Assembly: GCF_964340395.1 (NCBI RefSeq)
Contig: NC_135552.1
Span: 6,005,494 to 6,069,493, forward strand
DNA length: 64,000 nt
Source: Glandiceps talaboti
Lineage: Eukaryota > Hemichordata > Enteropneusta > Spengelidae
Reading direction: 5' to 3'
The translations under genes and the position numbers were made by a program. Under the pieces are notes generated by a model. It was not told the origin of the DNA, ran no database searches, and saw only the letters and a program-made list of their open reading frames with translations. Positions 35,986-49,200 of this stretch are shown piece by piece; the stretch's first letter is position 1; every line of letters starts with the position of its first letter.

Positions 35986-37771
35986 TCATTTTATTTTCAC
36001 CAAAAAGAATGACAGAACTTAGACTGGGAAAATGTACATGACAAAAAATATAATTTAGTATTGCATGGTCACCCTCCCTGGTGAGGGCCATGGAAATAGT
36101 TCAGTGGAACTAGTCTTAATCCAATGGCCCAGACACACAACATATAAACTACAAAACAGAAAATAAAAATAAAACAAAAACATCTGAAAACAAGTTTTCT
36201 GTAAGCAATATACACACTAAGTTACATACAAAACAAACAAGCCCTTAGGTCTTAGATACGATGTGATTTCTTAGTTCTTCTTTGAATGATTTTCTTGAAT
36301 TTATACATTTGAGGGATGGCGGTAATGAGTTCCAGTGCTTAGTTATGGCATATTGGAAGTTGTGTTGAGTAATTCTTAAACGGGTTAGTGGTATACGGAA
36401 ATTACCCTGATATGCTTGACGTGTTGAATATGTTGTTACGGGATACTGGAAGTATGTCTCTATATCGTGGGGGTAGTGGTTATTCATCAGGTCAAAAGCA
36501 AATATACAGGAGTAGAATTCACATAGTTGAAAGATGTTAAGAATGTCAAGTTTTCGGAATAGTGGTGCGGAGTGAGCATGGAAGTCAGAGAAAGTTATAA
36601 GACGAACGAGTTTCTTTTGAAGACGGAAAAGTGGATGCAGAATAGTTAAGTAAGTGTTGCCCCAGATTTCTATGCAATATGTTAAGTGCGGTAAAATGAA
36701 TGTGTTGTAAATGGTAATTAGTATTGACTTGGGAACAAAATGTCTAATTTTTGAAATGATTCCGATCTTTGGGGTTACAACTTTTAGTATGTTGTTAATA
36801 TGACAATTCCAAGAAAGTGAAGAATCAATATTTACACCAAGATAACTAGTTGAGGAAACTCGCTCTATTTGTGTGTTATTGACAGAGATACTACCTTGCA
36901 ATGTTATTTGACGTTGAGGCGTACTTATTAGCATGAAATTAGTTTTCTCTTCATTTACTGTAAGTTTGTTAGCCAAACACCAAGTAACTACCTTACTGAA
37001 TTCTGCATTGATAATGTCAAGATTTATGGCATTCATGTGAGTTGATCTGAATAAATTTGTGTCATCTGCGAATAACCTAAATTGAAAGTAGTCTGTAGAA
37101 TTGCTTATGTCATTTATGTAAAGAAGGAAAAGAGTAGGACCGAGGATAGATCCTTGAGGCACTCCGCATTTAATTTGTTGGGAATTCGATGAAACATTAT
37201 GAATAGTAACAGTTTGAGGACGTTTGTTGAGATAGCTTCGAAACCATTTTAAAGGGTGACCTCTGACCCCGTACATTTATAATTTGCGTAATAGAATATC
37301 ATGGTCTATAGTGTCAAAGGCTTTTTTAAGATCTATGAAGACGCCAATGGTAGTATTGCCGCTATTCAGACTTTCTGTTATTTCCTTAATGATGTTGACA
37401 AGAGCCAGTTTGGTGCTGTACTTTTTTCTAAAGCCATATTGAGTGGCAGAGAGTATGTCATACTTTTCAAGAAAGGAGATAATCTGTTTGTTTACAATAG
37501 TTTCAAAAATTTTGCTGAATATTGAAAGGACAGATATCGGCCTGTAGTTTCCTACGTTGAATCGGGACCCTTTTTTGTACAGTGGGGTGACTTTTGCGTT
37601 CTTGAGTGCCTCAGGGAACATACCATCGGAAAAAGAGAGATTGATTATATGGGAAAGAGGTTGAGTTATGTGATCTACAGCGTGTTTGACCAACAATGGA
37701 TGAATGAAGTCATAACCAGCGGATTTGTTTGTATCTAAAGATAATAGTTCTTCGGCAACATCCTCAGCAAC
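35986..37771 (-). mobile_element. 5'-truncated LINE in U5
   Basis: Third copy of the same insertion, 1786 bp, with identical flanks. The RT frame is broken by one stop codon. Confidence 0.88.
36245..37768 (-). pseudogene. LINE reverse transcriptase, U5, nonsense-broken
   Basis: As in U1, but the Glu codon of RKLEMYG reads TAA (37277-37279), separating the fingers/AFDTIDHD part from the FADD part. Every other motif is kept. Confidence 0.85.
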
Positions 37772-38745
37772 GATCCTCGTAACCGAAATTGGGAGAAGTC
37801 TTGTCCAAACGCATGAACTCGCTTTGACTGTGGATTTTTGAAGTTCGTAGCGTAATCGTCAGTGAGTGATATTACCAATGTGACCTCGGTGGTTATAATT
37901 GTTCATCAATATGTTCTGACTATGCTAATGCAAATTGCAAATTTTACAAATTGTGACTACCTCTCACTATGAAATGAACTAAGCACCGGTACCGACACAA
38001 AAAATTCGTAATTTGGAAGAATGAATATTACTGACGAATGCGGAGCGGGCTATACAGTAATGAAGAACTCACTACAACTAGGCCATGTACTGATAACGTG
38101 GGACACAACATTGAAAGATATAGTGATAGTGAACACACAGTGTTGGAAAAGCTGTCACACTTTACTACATGAAATAGAGAACACTTCTACGCCACTGCAA
38201 TATTATGAAATAAAAAGGCAATCTTTACGGTTGAAATAAAAAGCATTGAATCGAATCAAGAAACAATGTGATGCATTAAAGAAAATATATGTGTACTGCA
38301 GACTGCAATTACCTTGAGGCATACAAAGAATCTCAAAGCGAATAAAGGAGGCCGTCATTAATCATGAGAGTTCGATGACAGCTCTGATAACCAAAGTCAA
38401 AGTGACCCCAGTAACGACCTCATTTTCGACAATGACCCCTTCACACACACCACTGTATATTTTAACATAGCATTTTATAGGTCGCACTGTGAGATGTTAT
38501 TATCACACCATATGAATATAATGGAATATTGCTATTTATTACTAGACCACTAAACACATTACTTTTGGTAAAATTTAGTTTTCTTTGTACATGTTTATCT
38601 AGAATCTATGGAACATGTAATATCGTCAGGGTATCTCAGTATACAGCCTAAAGCCATGGGAGACTATCATTACTTGCAGTTAATACAACTTTTTTCTATT
38701 AAAATTATTTTTTACAAATGTTAACCAGAAACCAACATAAATTAA

Positions 38746-39844
38746 GTTTACAATAGACTACGTTTATTGGCATTTTATGCTGGTACGAGGCTGTTGCGTT
38801 GGACGAGGCTGCCGCATGGTTAGCAGCCATTGTTGTTTAAAAAAAAAAAAAAACAAAAAAAAAAAAACAAAAAAAAACCGGTTAGACATGAGCATCCCTG
38901 TCAATGTAACATTCTGGTGTGCATGCATTGTAGCTTTTGTGACATTTGCCAGAAAATCAACCCTGTTAAACAAATCTGTTAAAGTTCATGATCCAAGTAA
39001 ATCACTATAGGAAGGATGTTGCCTTTAAACCAGAGGGCCCGGGCGCTATCCTTACCCTTAGACACACTAAGACAATTCAGTTTGGTCAAAGGATCTTGCA
39101 AATCCCCATTCCAAGCATTCCTAACTCACCACTTTGCCCAGTTGAGGCCTTACATTCCATGTTTTCTCATACACAGTCGGCCAAGCCTGACGACCCACTA
39201 TTCATGTACGCAACCACCGGACAAAACAGGTGCTCCAGTGCCTATCACATGACAAATTTGTAAAATTACTCAAAATTGTGTTGAAGTCAGCGGGCTATGA
39301 CACAACAAAATATTCTGGTCACTCTTTTCGCAGAGGGGGTGCCTCTTTTGCATTCAATATTGGCATCCCCCCTTTGTTAATCAAACAACAAGGAGACTGG
39401 AAATCCAATGCGTTTGAGAGGTATATTCACTTTAAAGATGAAACAAAACAGAAAATGGTCAAGGCAATGTCAGTAGCCATGAACATTTAGGTTGGTGTGG
39501 CTAGTAGACTATTGTATGTAAGTGTTAGTCTTGTGTTGGGTGTTTGGCAGAGTTGTGTTGTCAATAAAGATTGATCTTTTACCCCCAACACTGTTTTGTA
39601 TGTTCTGTAGTTTGTTAGCATAAAGTTTACAATAGACTACGTTTATTGGCATTTTATGCTGGTACGAGGCTGTTGCGTTGGACGAGGCTGCCGCATGGTT
39701 AGCAGCCATTGTTGTTTTCAAGCACATTTGCTTGCCAGTGTAAAAGAATTTTTTTTTTCTGCCTTTGCAGAGTCGTGTTGTCAATAAAGATTGACCTTAT
39801 ACCCCCAACACTGTTTTGTATGTTCTGTAGTTTGTTAGCATAAA
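38746..39844 (+). mobile_element. DIRS-order remnant with split direct repeats, U5
   Basis: Third copy with the same repeat order. An expanded, interrupted A tract (38839-38877) follows A1. Small indels lie near 39007, 39038 and 39198. Confidence 0.78.
38890..39490 (+). pseudogene. Tyrosine recombinase remnant, U5 (His retained)
   Basis: YR region with SGHSFRRGG, so the catalytic His is present (CAC 39320-39322). The first Arg, GDWKS and final Tyr are also present. It is broken by the shared frameshift and by further private indels near 39007 and 39038. Confidence 0.78.
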
Positions 39845-41339
39845 TTTCTGATAATGATATTGCTACCTATGGTATATATACATGTTTGTGTTATTATACA
39901 CTGCTGCAGAAAAACATGGAACGGATGGTTTGGTACGGAAGGTACAACTTGCTTACCACTGCCATTTCGGTAATAGAGAGACCAATCCAAAGATTCGTGT
40001 TGCTCATTGCCACTGACAGGGTTAAATACTAATTGCTATCATTAGACTAAACACTAATTGCTACCTAAGTGCAAATGTATAATTTATTTTTTTAGTTAAA
40101 GAGATATGCATTTGCAGAGAGGTGTAACTGCTGATAATCCAGTCCAGTAAGAATTTAATACAGCGCCCTCTAGTCTCTGGTTTTGTTCATTCGTAATGTA
40201 AACAATGTTGTCAATAACGATAGAAGCCGTTTTGATCAGTTGTTCAGCTTCGCAACATCTTCACCCCAAATGTTGGTATATATTTATTATTGACTTTATT
40301 GATACTAGCGATCGTTGAACATTATCACTATGGTTACTGATTACCAAGACTAGTTTTCAAATGATACAACGGTTTTCATAACTGTTAATTTTAGTAAGTA
40401 GAATCCGTGTGTTACCCCATAGTAAATGCACATTTCTTGTATGTATTTTAACCAACTGGGAAACAGTGTTGAGTATGCCGACTTCACGAATTCCAGGAAA
40501 AATAAAATATTATTACGATTGTCTACTTTGTGTATGTGAGTACGCGAGTGTGCAAGCCTAGTTACGTGACTTGTCAGCCACGCCGCCCCAAGCTGTCACA
40601 TCTAAAGTGGCGTGATCGCAGGGCCTAAAAGAGGGAGATTGTCACGTCATTCATCAATCGATAAACTTGGGAGAGTTTGATGAATCAGATATTTCAATGC
40701 ACAGGAAATCTACAGTATGTGGGGACCACTTGCCACTTGTTTCTCATCTTATTACACTTATAACAAGTTGCATTTCATTTTCCACGTTCGAAAGCAACAA
40801 ATATTTGAGATATTGTTATTTTCTGAAAGCAAAATCTACCACGAGATCATGTTCAAAAGCAAAGAAACTTTGCCTGACTGGATTGAAAGTTGTCGTTCGT
40901 TTTCTTAAATCTAACAGATTATATCTCGAGATCATTTTTTAGCCCATCCAAAACAAAATATAGACACATTTCGAGATATCATTTCCGTTTAAAAACTAAA
41001 TAAAATAAAACAAAGCAAAATATAAGTCTCAAACCATTTACGTGTATATTTAGGATTTCTAAAATACTATATTACACATATTGTATTTCGAGTAAAAACT
41101 AACATTTATTCACTTTCGTGGTAAACAATGTCACACTGGCACCCTGCTGTCTGCACAAACCATCGTAAACCATAACAATACAAGATTCAGCCACGTCGTC
41201 ATTTTTAGCCTTTTTGATTGGGAGTTTACATATACTTGACAGGTCAACCGTCCGCCCTGAAGATCCACGTCAAAATAACCAGATATGTATCTCGACGTAT
41301 GGAGAGATAAGAGTCACGGCAGACGTGTGCAGATACTGC

Positions 41340-41569
41340 CAATGACTACGATATCGAAGAAGCAGACAAAACAGCAGAAGAACAACATAAAATGAAGGCT
41401 TTGAAAAAGTGTGGGTACCCTAAATGGACCATAAATAAAGTGAAGAAAGACATACAGAAAAAAAGGAGTTACCACCAGGACAGAGAAAGAAACATCTAAA
41501 GAAAATGACAGAGCAAAGGTCAAAGGGTATGGTAATACTACCATACATACAAGGGACCACTGAAGCCAT
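41340..41569 (+). pseudogene. Penelope-like element fragment, part 1
   Basis: Plus-strand peptide pieces KCGYPKWTINKVKK and, after a frameshift near 41496, KGMVILPYIQGTTEA. These match the region that links the reverse transcriptase to the endonuclease in Penelope-like elements. The frame continues at 45516 once the intervening 3.9-kb element is ignored. The reverse transcriptase itself is not present. Confidence 0.65.
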
Positions 41570-41755
41570 TGTACAACCGACATTTGTAATAATTGCCGAA
41601 ATTTGTAATAAAACGAAATTTGTAATAAAATAGCCGACATTTGTAATAAATTGCCGTAATTTCTGTGAACGACAATTGTAATAAAAAAAAACGATATTTG
41701 TAATAAATTTCAGAAAAAAAATGTGTAATAAACCTGCCGAAATTTGTAATAAAAA
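41570..41755. repeat. Left TIR of the 3.9-kb element
   Basis: About eight imperfect copies of a ccgacatttgtaataaa-like unit, mirror image of 45328-45515. Confidence 0.85.
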
Positions 41756-41900
41756 AAGAGTTAAGGAGGTTCCTTTCTGACTTTCAAAGAAATTGAGCTA
41801 CTCATTCTAAACTTAGAAGGGGTATAAAATATCGTCATTACAGGTTTCCTAGAATTAATTTACAACAATTATGTCAACCACTTGACCCTTTGAGTCTTTG

Positions 41901-42176
<276 letters not shown>

Positions 42177-43139
42177 CTAATATCTACCTATCTACTTACT
42201 TACCTACTAGTACCTACATTATATACCCAGCAGTACTCATGTACCAACCCATCAGTTCAAATCATAATTCCATCACTTGATCGACATGTCGTGCTTTATT
42301 GACTGACTGACTGACTGACGGGCGGATGGAAAGACGGGCGTATGGAGGGTAGATAAAAAGTAATTTCAATCTGTTTTCTAACCTGAATTTATCTAGTTAT
42401 TGAACGCTACTTCCTCCACACTTGATCAACACGTCGTGCTTGTATTATGGAATGTATATATTTTAACCATTGTGGACAAGTGTTGGTTGGTTGGTTGGTC
42501 TGTTGGTTGGTTGAGTACCAACAGACTGATTTCTCTAGAAAACATAGAAACGGCGATTTCACAAGCAATATTCATTTGGGGTGCATATGGGGGCAAAAAT
42601 TTAAAGCTTCGTAATGGCTTGAGAAGTAATTGTTAGCGGTAATTTTTAAAAACAAGTTAATATATCAATAAGTCTACATCGACATATTCTCGTCCGTGAT
42701 TGAAAAGATTAATATGCATAAAGGTGAATATTTCAGACACCATACATTACGGACACTTGGTGTTATGGATACTGTATATCGCTATATCCCACCAAGCAAA
42801 GTCTAGCGGCACACACACCAGTTTACAGTTTCGATTATTGTTGGTCTGTGAACTAATTGTACTTATATATAAAAAGAAACATAATCGCTTTCCAATATTT
42901 GTCTGATGGTTTTATTTAGTCAAGCCTATGACAGGCCAACCAACGATAAACTCTGATATGTAAAGACAGAATTTTGGATTTGAATCATAGAAGTAAATAC
43001 ATAACAATATAGTTCTGTATCAATTTTTGGTGCTAAATATCGGCGCAAAACTTCCCTGGCTTAACTTGTAGAAGTTATTACACAGGGAATTTTAATAAAG
43101 TTTCTTAGGTTCAGGTGTTTAATTTGTTGAAATCTGGGA

Positions 43140-43870
43140 TTGATGAAGATGGGGTATTGATTTTATTACCAATGTCGTTAAGGATGTCGGCAATTGTATT
43201 ACAATATCGACAGTGTCAATACAAATGTCGTTAGTTTATTACAAATGTCATTAGTTTATTACAAATGTCAATTTTAATACAAATGTCAGTTTATTACAAA
43301 TCTAGGCAATTCTATTAGGATAGTTTATTTCAAATGTCATTAGTTTATTACAAAAGTCGGCAATTTTATTACAATTGTCGTTAGTTTATTACAAATGTCG
43401 GCAATTGTATTACAAATGTCGGCAATTTTATTACAAATGTCGTTAGTTCATTACAATTGTCGGCAATTTTATTACAAATGTCGTTAGTCTATTACAAATG
43501 TTTATTACAAATGTCGTTAGTTTATTTCAAATTTCAGCAATTTTATTACAAATGTCGTTAGTTTATTACAAATGTCGGCAATTTTATTACAAATGTCGTT
43601 AGTTTATTACAAATGTCGGCAATGTTATTACAATTATCGTTAGTTTATTTCAAATGTCGGCAATTTTATCACAAATGACGTTAGTTTATTACAAATGTCG
43701 GCAATTTTATTACAAATGTCGGCAATGTTATTACAAATGTCGGCAATGTTATTACAAATGTTGGCAATTTTATCACAAATGTCGTCAATTTTATTACAAA
43801 TGTCGTCAGTTTATTATAAATGTCGGCAATTTTATCACAAGTTTTCAACAACTTTATTACAAGTGTATTC
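43140..43870. repeat. Internal array of the attacaaatgtcg motif
   Basis: Some thirty imperfect ~20-22-bp units alternating gtcgttagtttattacaaat and gtcggcaattttattacaaat, in the same orientation as the right TIR. Candidate multiple binding sites for the protein that mobilises the element. Confidence 0.85.
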
Positions 43871-43946
43871 GTAATGGGTACAAGTCTCTGTAAATATACA
43901 AAAAAAGTTGTAATGTTATATATAGTGGCCACAACAACATTTGGCT

Positions 43947-44186
43947 TAGACTGTCGACAGTCGCTCGCGCCTTTTTCCCTACGTTTTATCTAAACTCCGG
44001 TCCGGCGCAACACTAGTAATAGTATAATCGCAAACTGATATCGAGGGCCGTATTGCGAAGGCTCGGGCCTTCGGCCCTCGACCTCGGGCCTTCGGCCCTC
44101 AATTTGCGATTAGACTAGTGTTGCGCGGGATCGGAGTTTAGATAAAACTTTGGGCAAAAAAGGCGCGAGCGACTGTCGACAGTCTA
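43947..44186. mobile_element. 240-bp foldback MITE nested in the 3.9-kb element
   Basis: Long inverted repeats starting TAGACTGTCGACAGTCGCTC (25 bp perfect, then imperfect, including gttttatctaaactccg) around a loop with ttcggccctcgacctcgggc. It is flanked by a 9-bp direct repeat catttggct (43938-43946, 44187-44195). The 9-bp duplication and TAG start match the MITE of U2 to U4. Confidence 0.85.
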
Positions 44187-44630
44187 CATTTGGCTGTGCT
44201 ATTATAAAACATTCAACAAGTTCAAAATTGAAATATATAAAATAATGATTTCACTGAAATGGAGATTATTTTAGAGAAAGGGATTGGGGAGACGTTATTC
44301 TCCCCTCTTTTCTGTCTTTCAGCTAAATCAGAACTCATGAACTCATTCCCGGCTCTACTGGTTAACATAGTGCACAGCTTACTAAACCATGCACATCCTC
44401 GAAAACGCCACTAAATTGAATAGCTTGATGAAGAATAGAAAATCACTGTAATGATATGCTGTACTCAAACATTGATGGTATAAGTCCAATGAATTCATTC
44501 AGTGGTGGCGAATCTCACAATTTCCATGTAAATGTCACGCGAACAAATATTTTCTAATATATTCTGTCGATTATCCCAAGCAACTTGCAAAATATAACAA
44601 AATTCCACTAAGAATTACAAAGTGTACATT

Positions 44631-45060
44631 CATTCATTCATTCATTCATTCAACCATCAATTAATTAATTAATGTGTTCCTTCATTCATTCATTCATTCA
44701 TCCATCCATCCATCCATCCATCCATCCATTAATTAATTAGTTCATTCAAACAAAAACTACGCTAGGAATTAGTGTACATTCATTTATTCATTCATTCATT
44801 CATCCATTTATTCAACCATCCAGTAATTAATTAATTCCTTCGTTCGTTCATTCATTCATTCATTCATTCACCCATTAATTAATCAATTAGTTCGTTCAAA
44901 TGAATGGCATCCACCCAGCCATTAATTAATTAATTTGTTTGTTCATTCATTCATTCATCATTTATTCATTCATTCATTCATTCATTCATTCATTCATTCA
45001 TTCATTCATTCATTCATTCATTCATTCATCCATTCATCCATTTCTTTGTTAATTCGTTCG
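44631..45060. repeat. (CATT)n / (CATC)n / TTAATTAA satellite block
   Basis: Interspersed runs of cattcattc, ccatccatc and attaattaatt, with partial higher-order repetition of ~120 bp. Confidence 0.9.
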
Positions 45061-45102
45061 TTAGTTTGTTCAATCAATCATTCTTGCACTTCCTCATCAC
45101 AT

Positions 45103-45113
45103 ACATACATACA

Positions 45114-45142
<29 letters not shown>
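45103..45142. repeat. (CATA)n microsatellite
   Basis: Ten tandem cata units. Confidence 0.95.
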
Positions 45143-45146
<4 letters not shown>

Positions 45147-45327
45147 GCGGATTGATTGAAATAATAATAACTCGGTTAATTGTTCAATTAGTTATCATAT
45201 TAATCAATTCAATTAATGCTTGTTAAATCTACTTTAGTTTGACGTGATGTTTTTGCAATCTTGTATTTCTTTATTTAGATAACTCATTTTTTAGTGTGGA
45301 AGGAAGGACCCTCCTTAATGTCATTTT

Positions 45328-45515
45328 TTATTACAAATTTCGGCAATTTTGTTTTTTTTTCTGAAATTTATTACAAATATCGGCAATTTTTATTACATTT
45401 GTCGTTCATAGAAATTATTACAAATGTCGGTTTTATTACATGAAAAACGTGATTTTTATTACAAATATCGGCGTTATTACAAATTTCGGCAATTATTACA
45501 AATGTCGGTTGTACA
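45328..45515. repeat. Right TIR of the 3.9-kb element
   Basis: Inverted partner of 41570-41755, built of attacaaat-type units and ending cggttgtaca. Confidence 0.85.
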
Positions 45516-46011
45516 AGCCATCCAGAGGGTGATGAAATCATTCAATGTAGCACCCTATGCTACTATGAGGAAGGAACTCGTACACCCTAAAGACAAGATC
45601 GAGAAGGAGAAGCAATGAGGGGTGGTTTTCGAAATTCCATGTAGGAACTGTGATCAATCTTACATTGGGGAAACTGGTCGACAGTTCAGCTACAGATTGA
45701 AAGAACACTCTAGTGAAGTCGAAGTGAACCAACAAAGGAGTTTCACAAGATCTACCAGGATAGCATCCGTCACAGAAATGTATAAAAGTGCCATCACTGA
45801 CCACATCCGTAGAACCAATCATGTAATAGACTGGGAGGGGGCAAAGATCGTGGACAAAGAAACGGACAGATACCAAAGATGGATTAGAGAGGCGATTTGC
45901 ATAAAGAAGAGGGGATCCACCATGAACAGGGATGGGGGGGGGGGGGCTTACAACCTGAGTACCATGTGGACTGGTCTACTTTCGCCGATACCACTACATG
46001 TACAGTTCTGA
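45516..46011 (+). pseudogene. Penelope-like GIY-YIG endonuclease fragment, part 2
   Basis: The frame continues with QRVMKSFNV and LVHPKDK. A TGA stop follows (45616-45618), then VVFEIPCRNCDQSYIGETGR, RLKEH, SAITDHIRRTNH, a WEGAK region, REAICIKK and NRD. This is the CxxC-bearing GIY-YIG nuclease at the C terminus of Penelope-like retroelements, which nicks target DNA for reverse transcription. A G tract near 45930 follows. The stop looks like a CGA-to-TGA change. The element's 3' tail runs to about 46100. Confidence 0.82.
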
Positions 46012-46100
46012 AGATGGCTGCCGATGGTAGTCGAAATGTCAACGTTCTCTGGTATGAAAAATTACCTTGGTTGTGAAATATAACTATTTTTCTCTACCAT

Positions 46101-49100
46101 TGTAGTGTTTGCTATTTATCTTTTTGAAATCTTTCCAGTGTTTCATTTATGTATAGACATCGGGAATAATGCCGGTGCTCTATGAAAGCATGCATGTACT
46201 GAACTATGCTTGGGCATGGGGAGGTCCTGATTACAAATCATGTTTACTTCAAGGTAACGTTGATTGCTGCACAAACTTTCATGGATTTGCGTACCCATAT
46301 TTGAACAAATGTGATTGGCAGGCATTTCAATCCCGGGTTTGAAAAGTAATGGCTTTTCACTTGTAACGAACCCAGTTTGACCGTGTTTTGTACGAAATTA
46401 TCTCTACCATGTTTAAATATCACCTTTCTGTGACCACACCCGCATTCCACAGACATTCACAAGTCTACACATACCAAATTTATTATGAAAATCACCAGCT
46501 GCTCATTATTATCACAGCTTTTCAGAGAGGAATCAAGACATTGTTAACAGTCTGCCTTCAAAATTGACAGTAACCCCCACGGAGTTAGGGGGCCTAGGCC
46601 TTTTATAACGACATTCAGCTTTATAGGCCATGTCCATCTTTCAAGTAACTTGTGCACATGACATACTTTCTGGCACAAGATAGTATGTCGTGCTCACAAG
46701 ATAGTATGTTGTGCTCAAGAGATACTATATCGTGCTCACGAGATACTATCTGTTAGAAGCTTGTTTTTTCCCCAGCACTGTGAAAGAGTAGCCATGCTTA
46801 TCAGTTTTCAATGTGATTTGGCAAAGGATCTTGCTGTGTCTCTGTGATTATTAGTCTAAAGTTGCAATATGGTATGTCTAGATCTGTGTCAAAAACATAA
46901 TGTCCTATGAGTGAAATACCAAGCCTACATCATTTTAGCTATAACTGCTCGTAAAAGTGATGGAAAATTGTTCAAATAAAAATGAGGTGGTGATATGCGT
47001 TATGAGTCGAAAAAGTGATTTTTGGCTTGAGAAAATGCTTCAGTGTCAGCCTAGAATGAAAGGTTATTGTTTTATTTATATCATGGAAATATTTAATGGG
47101 GTACTTCACATTTAGCTGTCAATGGAACAAATGCTTCAGTGTCAGTCTCGCTGCCAGACTCATGACTATCGTCCCTAATCTGTTTATGTATACCGAGTGG
47201 CGCAGCCGCGAGAAGAGAGGGACTAGTCCCGAGTCGAGTCTGGCTGGAAGCGTTTGGAAAGGAATATGATGTCGTCATTATGTGGGTTGGCCAAAGTATG
47301 CAAATGACATCTCAACATAGTGCGATCATAACAAAGACACCTATTGTCACCAACGCACAGTCATGGTTTGTTGTCCTGAAGGCTATGATGTCTTCATTAA
47401 CAAAAACACCGGTTAAAGTATATGGTGACCACATAAAACGTGGCCGACTCTTATCGCCATAAAGTCGACTAGAAAACAAGCCAAAAAGACTCAGTTTTTT
47501 CGACAATGCTACAGATGTGGTGAATCCAGTTCCAAGATCCCAAGTGTTTCAGTATGATGCTTGTGAATACAGTGCTAACGTTGCCGTCTTTTGCGTACCT
47601 ACTACTACTGTCAGCTCGTCACCGGTGGAAAAGGTAGTTGATATTTCCATTTACTTTTTTAATGAAAGAACATATCGTGTTATTATTTGTGACTGTGAAT
47701 GTACATGTTTTATTACTTACGGTCAATGTTAGGAAATTGACGGTGAGGTTGATGCGCACAGTGTATCAGATTACCATCCGTGGTGTATCGATGCGTTCTG
47801 TAGATCTGTGTAGTGGACGCAAGGCGTTGAATTCTATCAATTTTCAGTTCACAACGAATCGGGTGTAAATAGTGATTCTAGTTTGAAAACAACCGTTTTG
47901 TCATAGTTGTAGAATTTTGAGCGACTTTGAACTCGTGGGAAATGCGAGACCATCGTTTTGTTTTACGGGAGACCGGAAATGCCGAGGCAGAGCATATCTA
48001 CCCAATTGTTAAAAATCACAAATGACGCCGTAGTTATGTTCCTAATTCTATAATCAATTGTTATGTACAAGAGACAGTTTATTTTCGTCTTACTGATGTT
48101 GGTTTTGTGACTGTTTATTGGTGTCTGTTTTCAAACATGACCTATTCATGGACACTATACTATTTAAAAGTCTGTGTGGGTACGAAATATACCATGTAGT
48201 AATGCGTGTGTTGTGCATAGTTCACACCAGAACGGGTCACCTCGATTTTTCGTGTCTTGTGATGATACGGGAGAAAAATACAAATAATTAAAATATAAAT
48301 AATGAGAGAGACAGACTGAATGGTATTCATTGGTTACCCGTGTAAAAAGTAAGCTGTTCAACACACGTGACCTTCAATTTATTTCATTTTTTGGGGCAAT
48401 GCTGGATATGGATTACTATGCACACTTTGATTCAAACAATGCATGTGACCTTATGCAATATCTTGAGCCAGTTCCAAATTATATTATAAATTGTGACCTA
48501 ACTGCAGCAGTGTTTCTAGAAGAGCTAAGAGAACTATCATGGCCAGACGTGTCGAACAATGTGTTTTTTTTTTACGTGGGAGCGTGATGTGTTGCAGGTG
48601 CTCTGCAGCTGCCGTGTCCATAAATTATGATTATGAACCTGTGCAGTAATTTTCCAGGTAGACACAACAATGGCAACAAAAATTGCAACATTAGTGTAGC
48701 GTCTTTTACTTGATTGCGACAGGGGTACATTTTATGTATCAAAATAAAAGCAATCGACTCTGCTGGAAAGCAAAACATACAATCGGACTATGCATTGGAC
48801 CCTCACATTGAAGATATTTTATGAAGCTAACTTGCTTCTTTATATAGTAATAAAAACACTGTTTTCAAAGCATTGTAATATATTTTCCGTCGTTTCACTT
48901 AGATCATGTCTCACACGCATGGGGAACTGGGGTAAATTGATCAGGGAACACCGGTATTAATGTTACCTGCTTAATTAATACCGGCCTCTAAAAACACTGT
49001 AGATCAACACTGTAAGAAATCACCTAGACAAATACAGAAATGGGATGAAATCAAAACTGAATGAGTACTATGTGAACTCAACTAGAACTATTTTACTATC

Positions 49101-49200
49101 ATTATGTATGGCTCATGTTTACATCCTCGTCCAATTATATTGTATTTAAAATAAAATAAAAACTGACCTACAGTTATTTTTCGTATTTTTGTGTCCACAG
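46101..49200. other. Region without a supported gene
   Basis: Several short open frames (for example 47517-47732 and 48330-48587, plus strand) have no recognisable domain, though one could be a 5' exon of the gene at 49201. The region has a 21-bp tandem repeat at 46677-46750 and a hairpin ccggtattaat/attaataccgg near 48951-48984. The part near 47190-47250 is more GC-rich. Confidence 0.5.
46677..46750. repeat. 21-bp tandem repeat
   Basis: Three and a half imperfect copies of aagatagtatgtcgtgctcac. Later copies read gagatactat, so the array can also fold on itself. Confidence 0.8.

Larger units (their letters stand above)
33327..41076. repeat. Tandem segmental duplication unit U5 (array end)
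   Basis: Last copy, matching U1: no MITE, LINE at 35986-37771, recombinase element at 38746-39844. Homology to the other units stops at about 41076, so the ~1.2-kb tail seen at 7738-8967 in U1 is missing. The last few hundred bases (about 40700-41076) have visibly more substitutions against U1 than the interior does, as expected at an array edge. Confidence 0.92.

Noticed and set aside
43140-43870. Regularly spaced repeats that might suggest a CRISPR array
   Set aside because: The units are contiguous without unique spacers, the setting is eukaryotic, and the same motif forms the TIRs of the surrounding element.
47093-47280. GC-richer stretch with partial inverted symmetry and a minus-strand frame
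   Set aside because: Not a tRNA and no clear termini; could be an old repeat, but I cannot define it.
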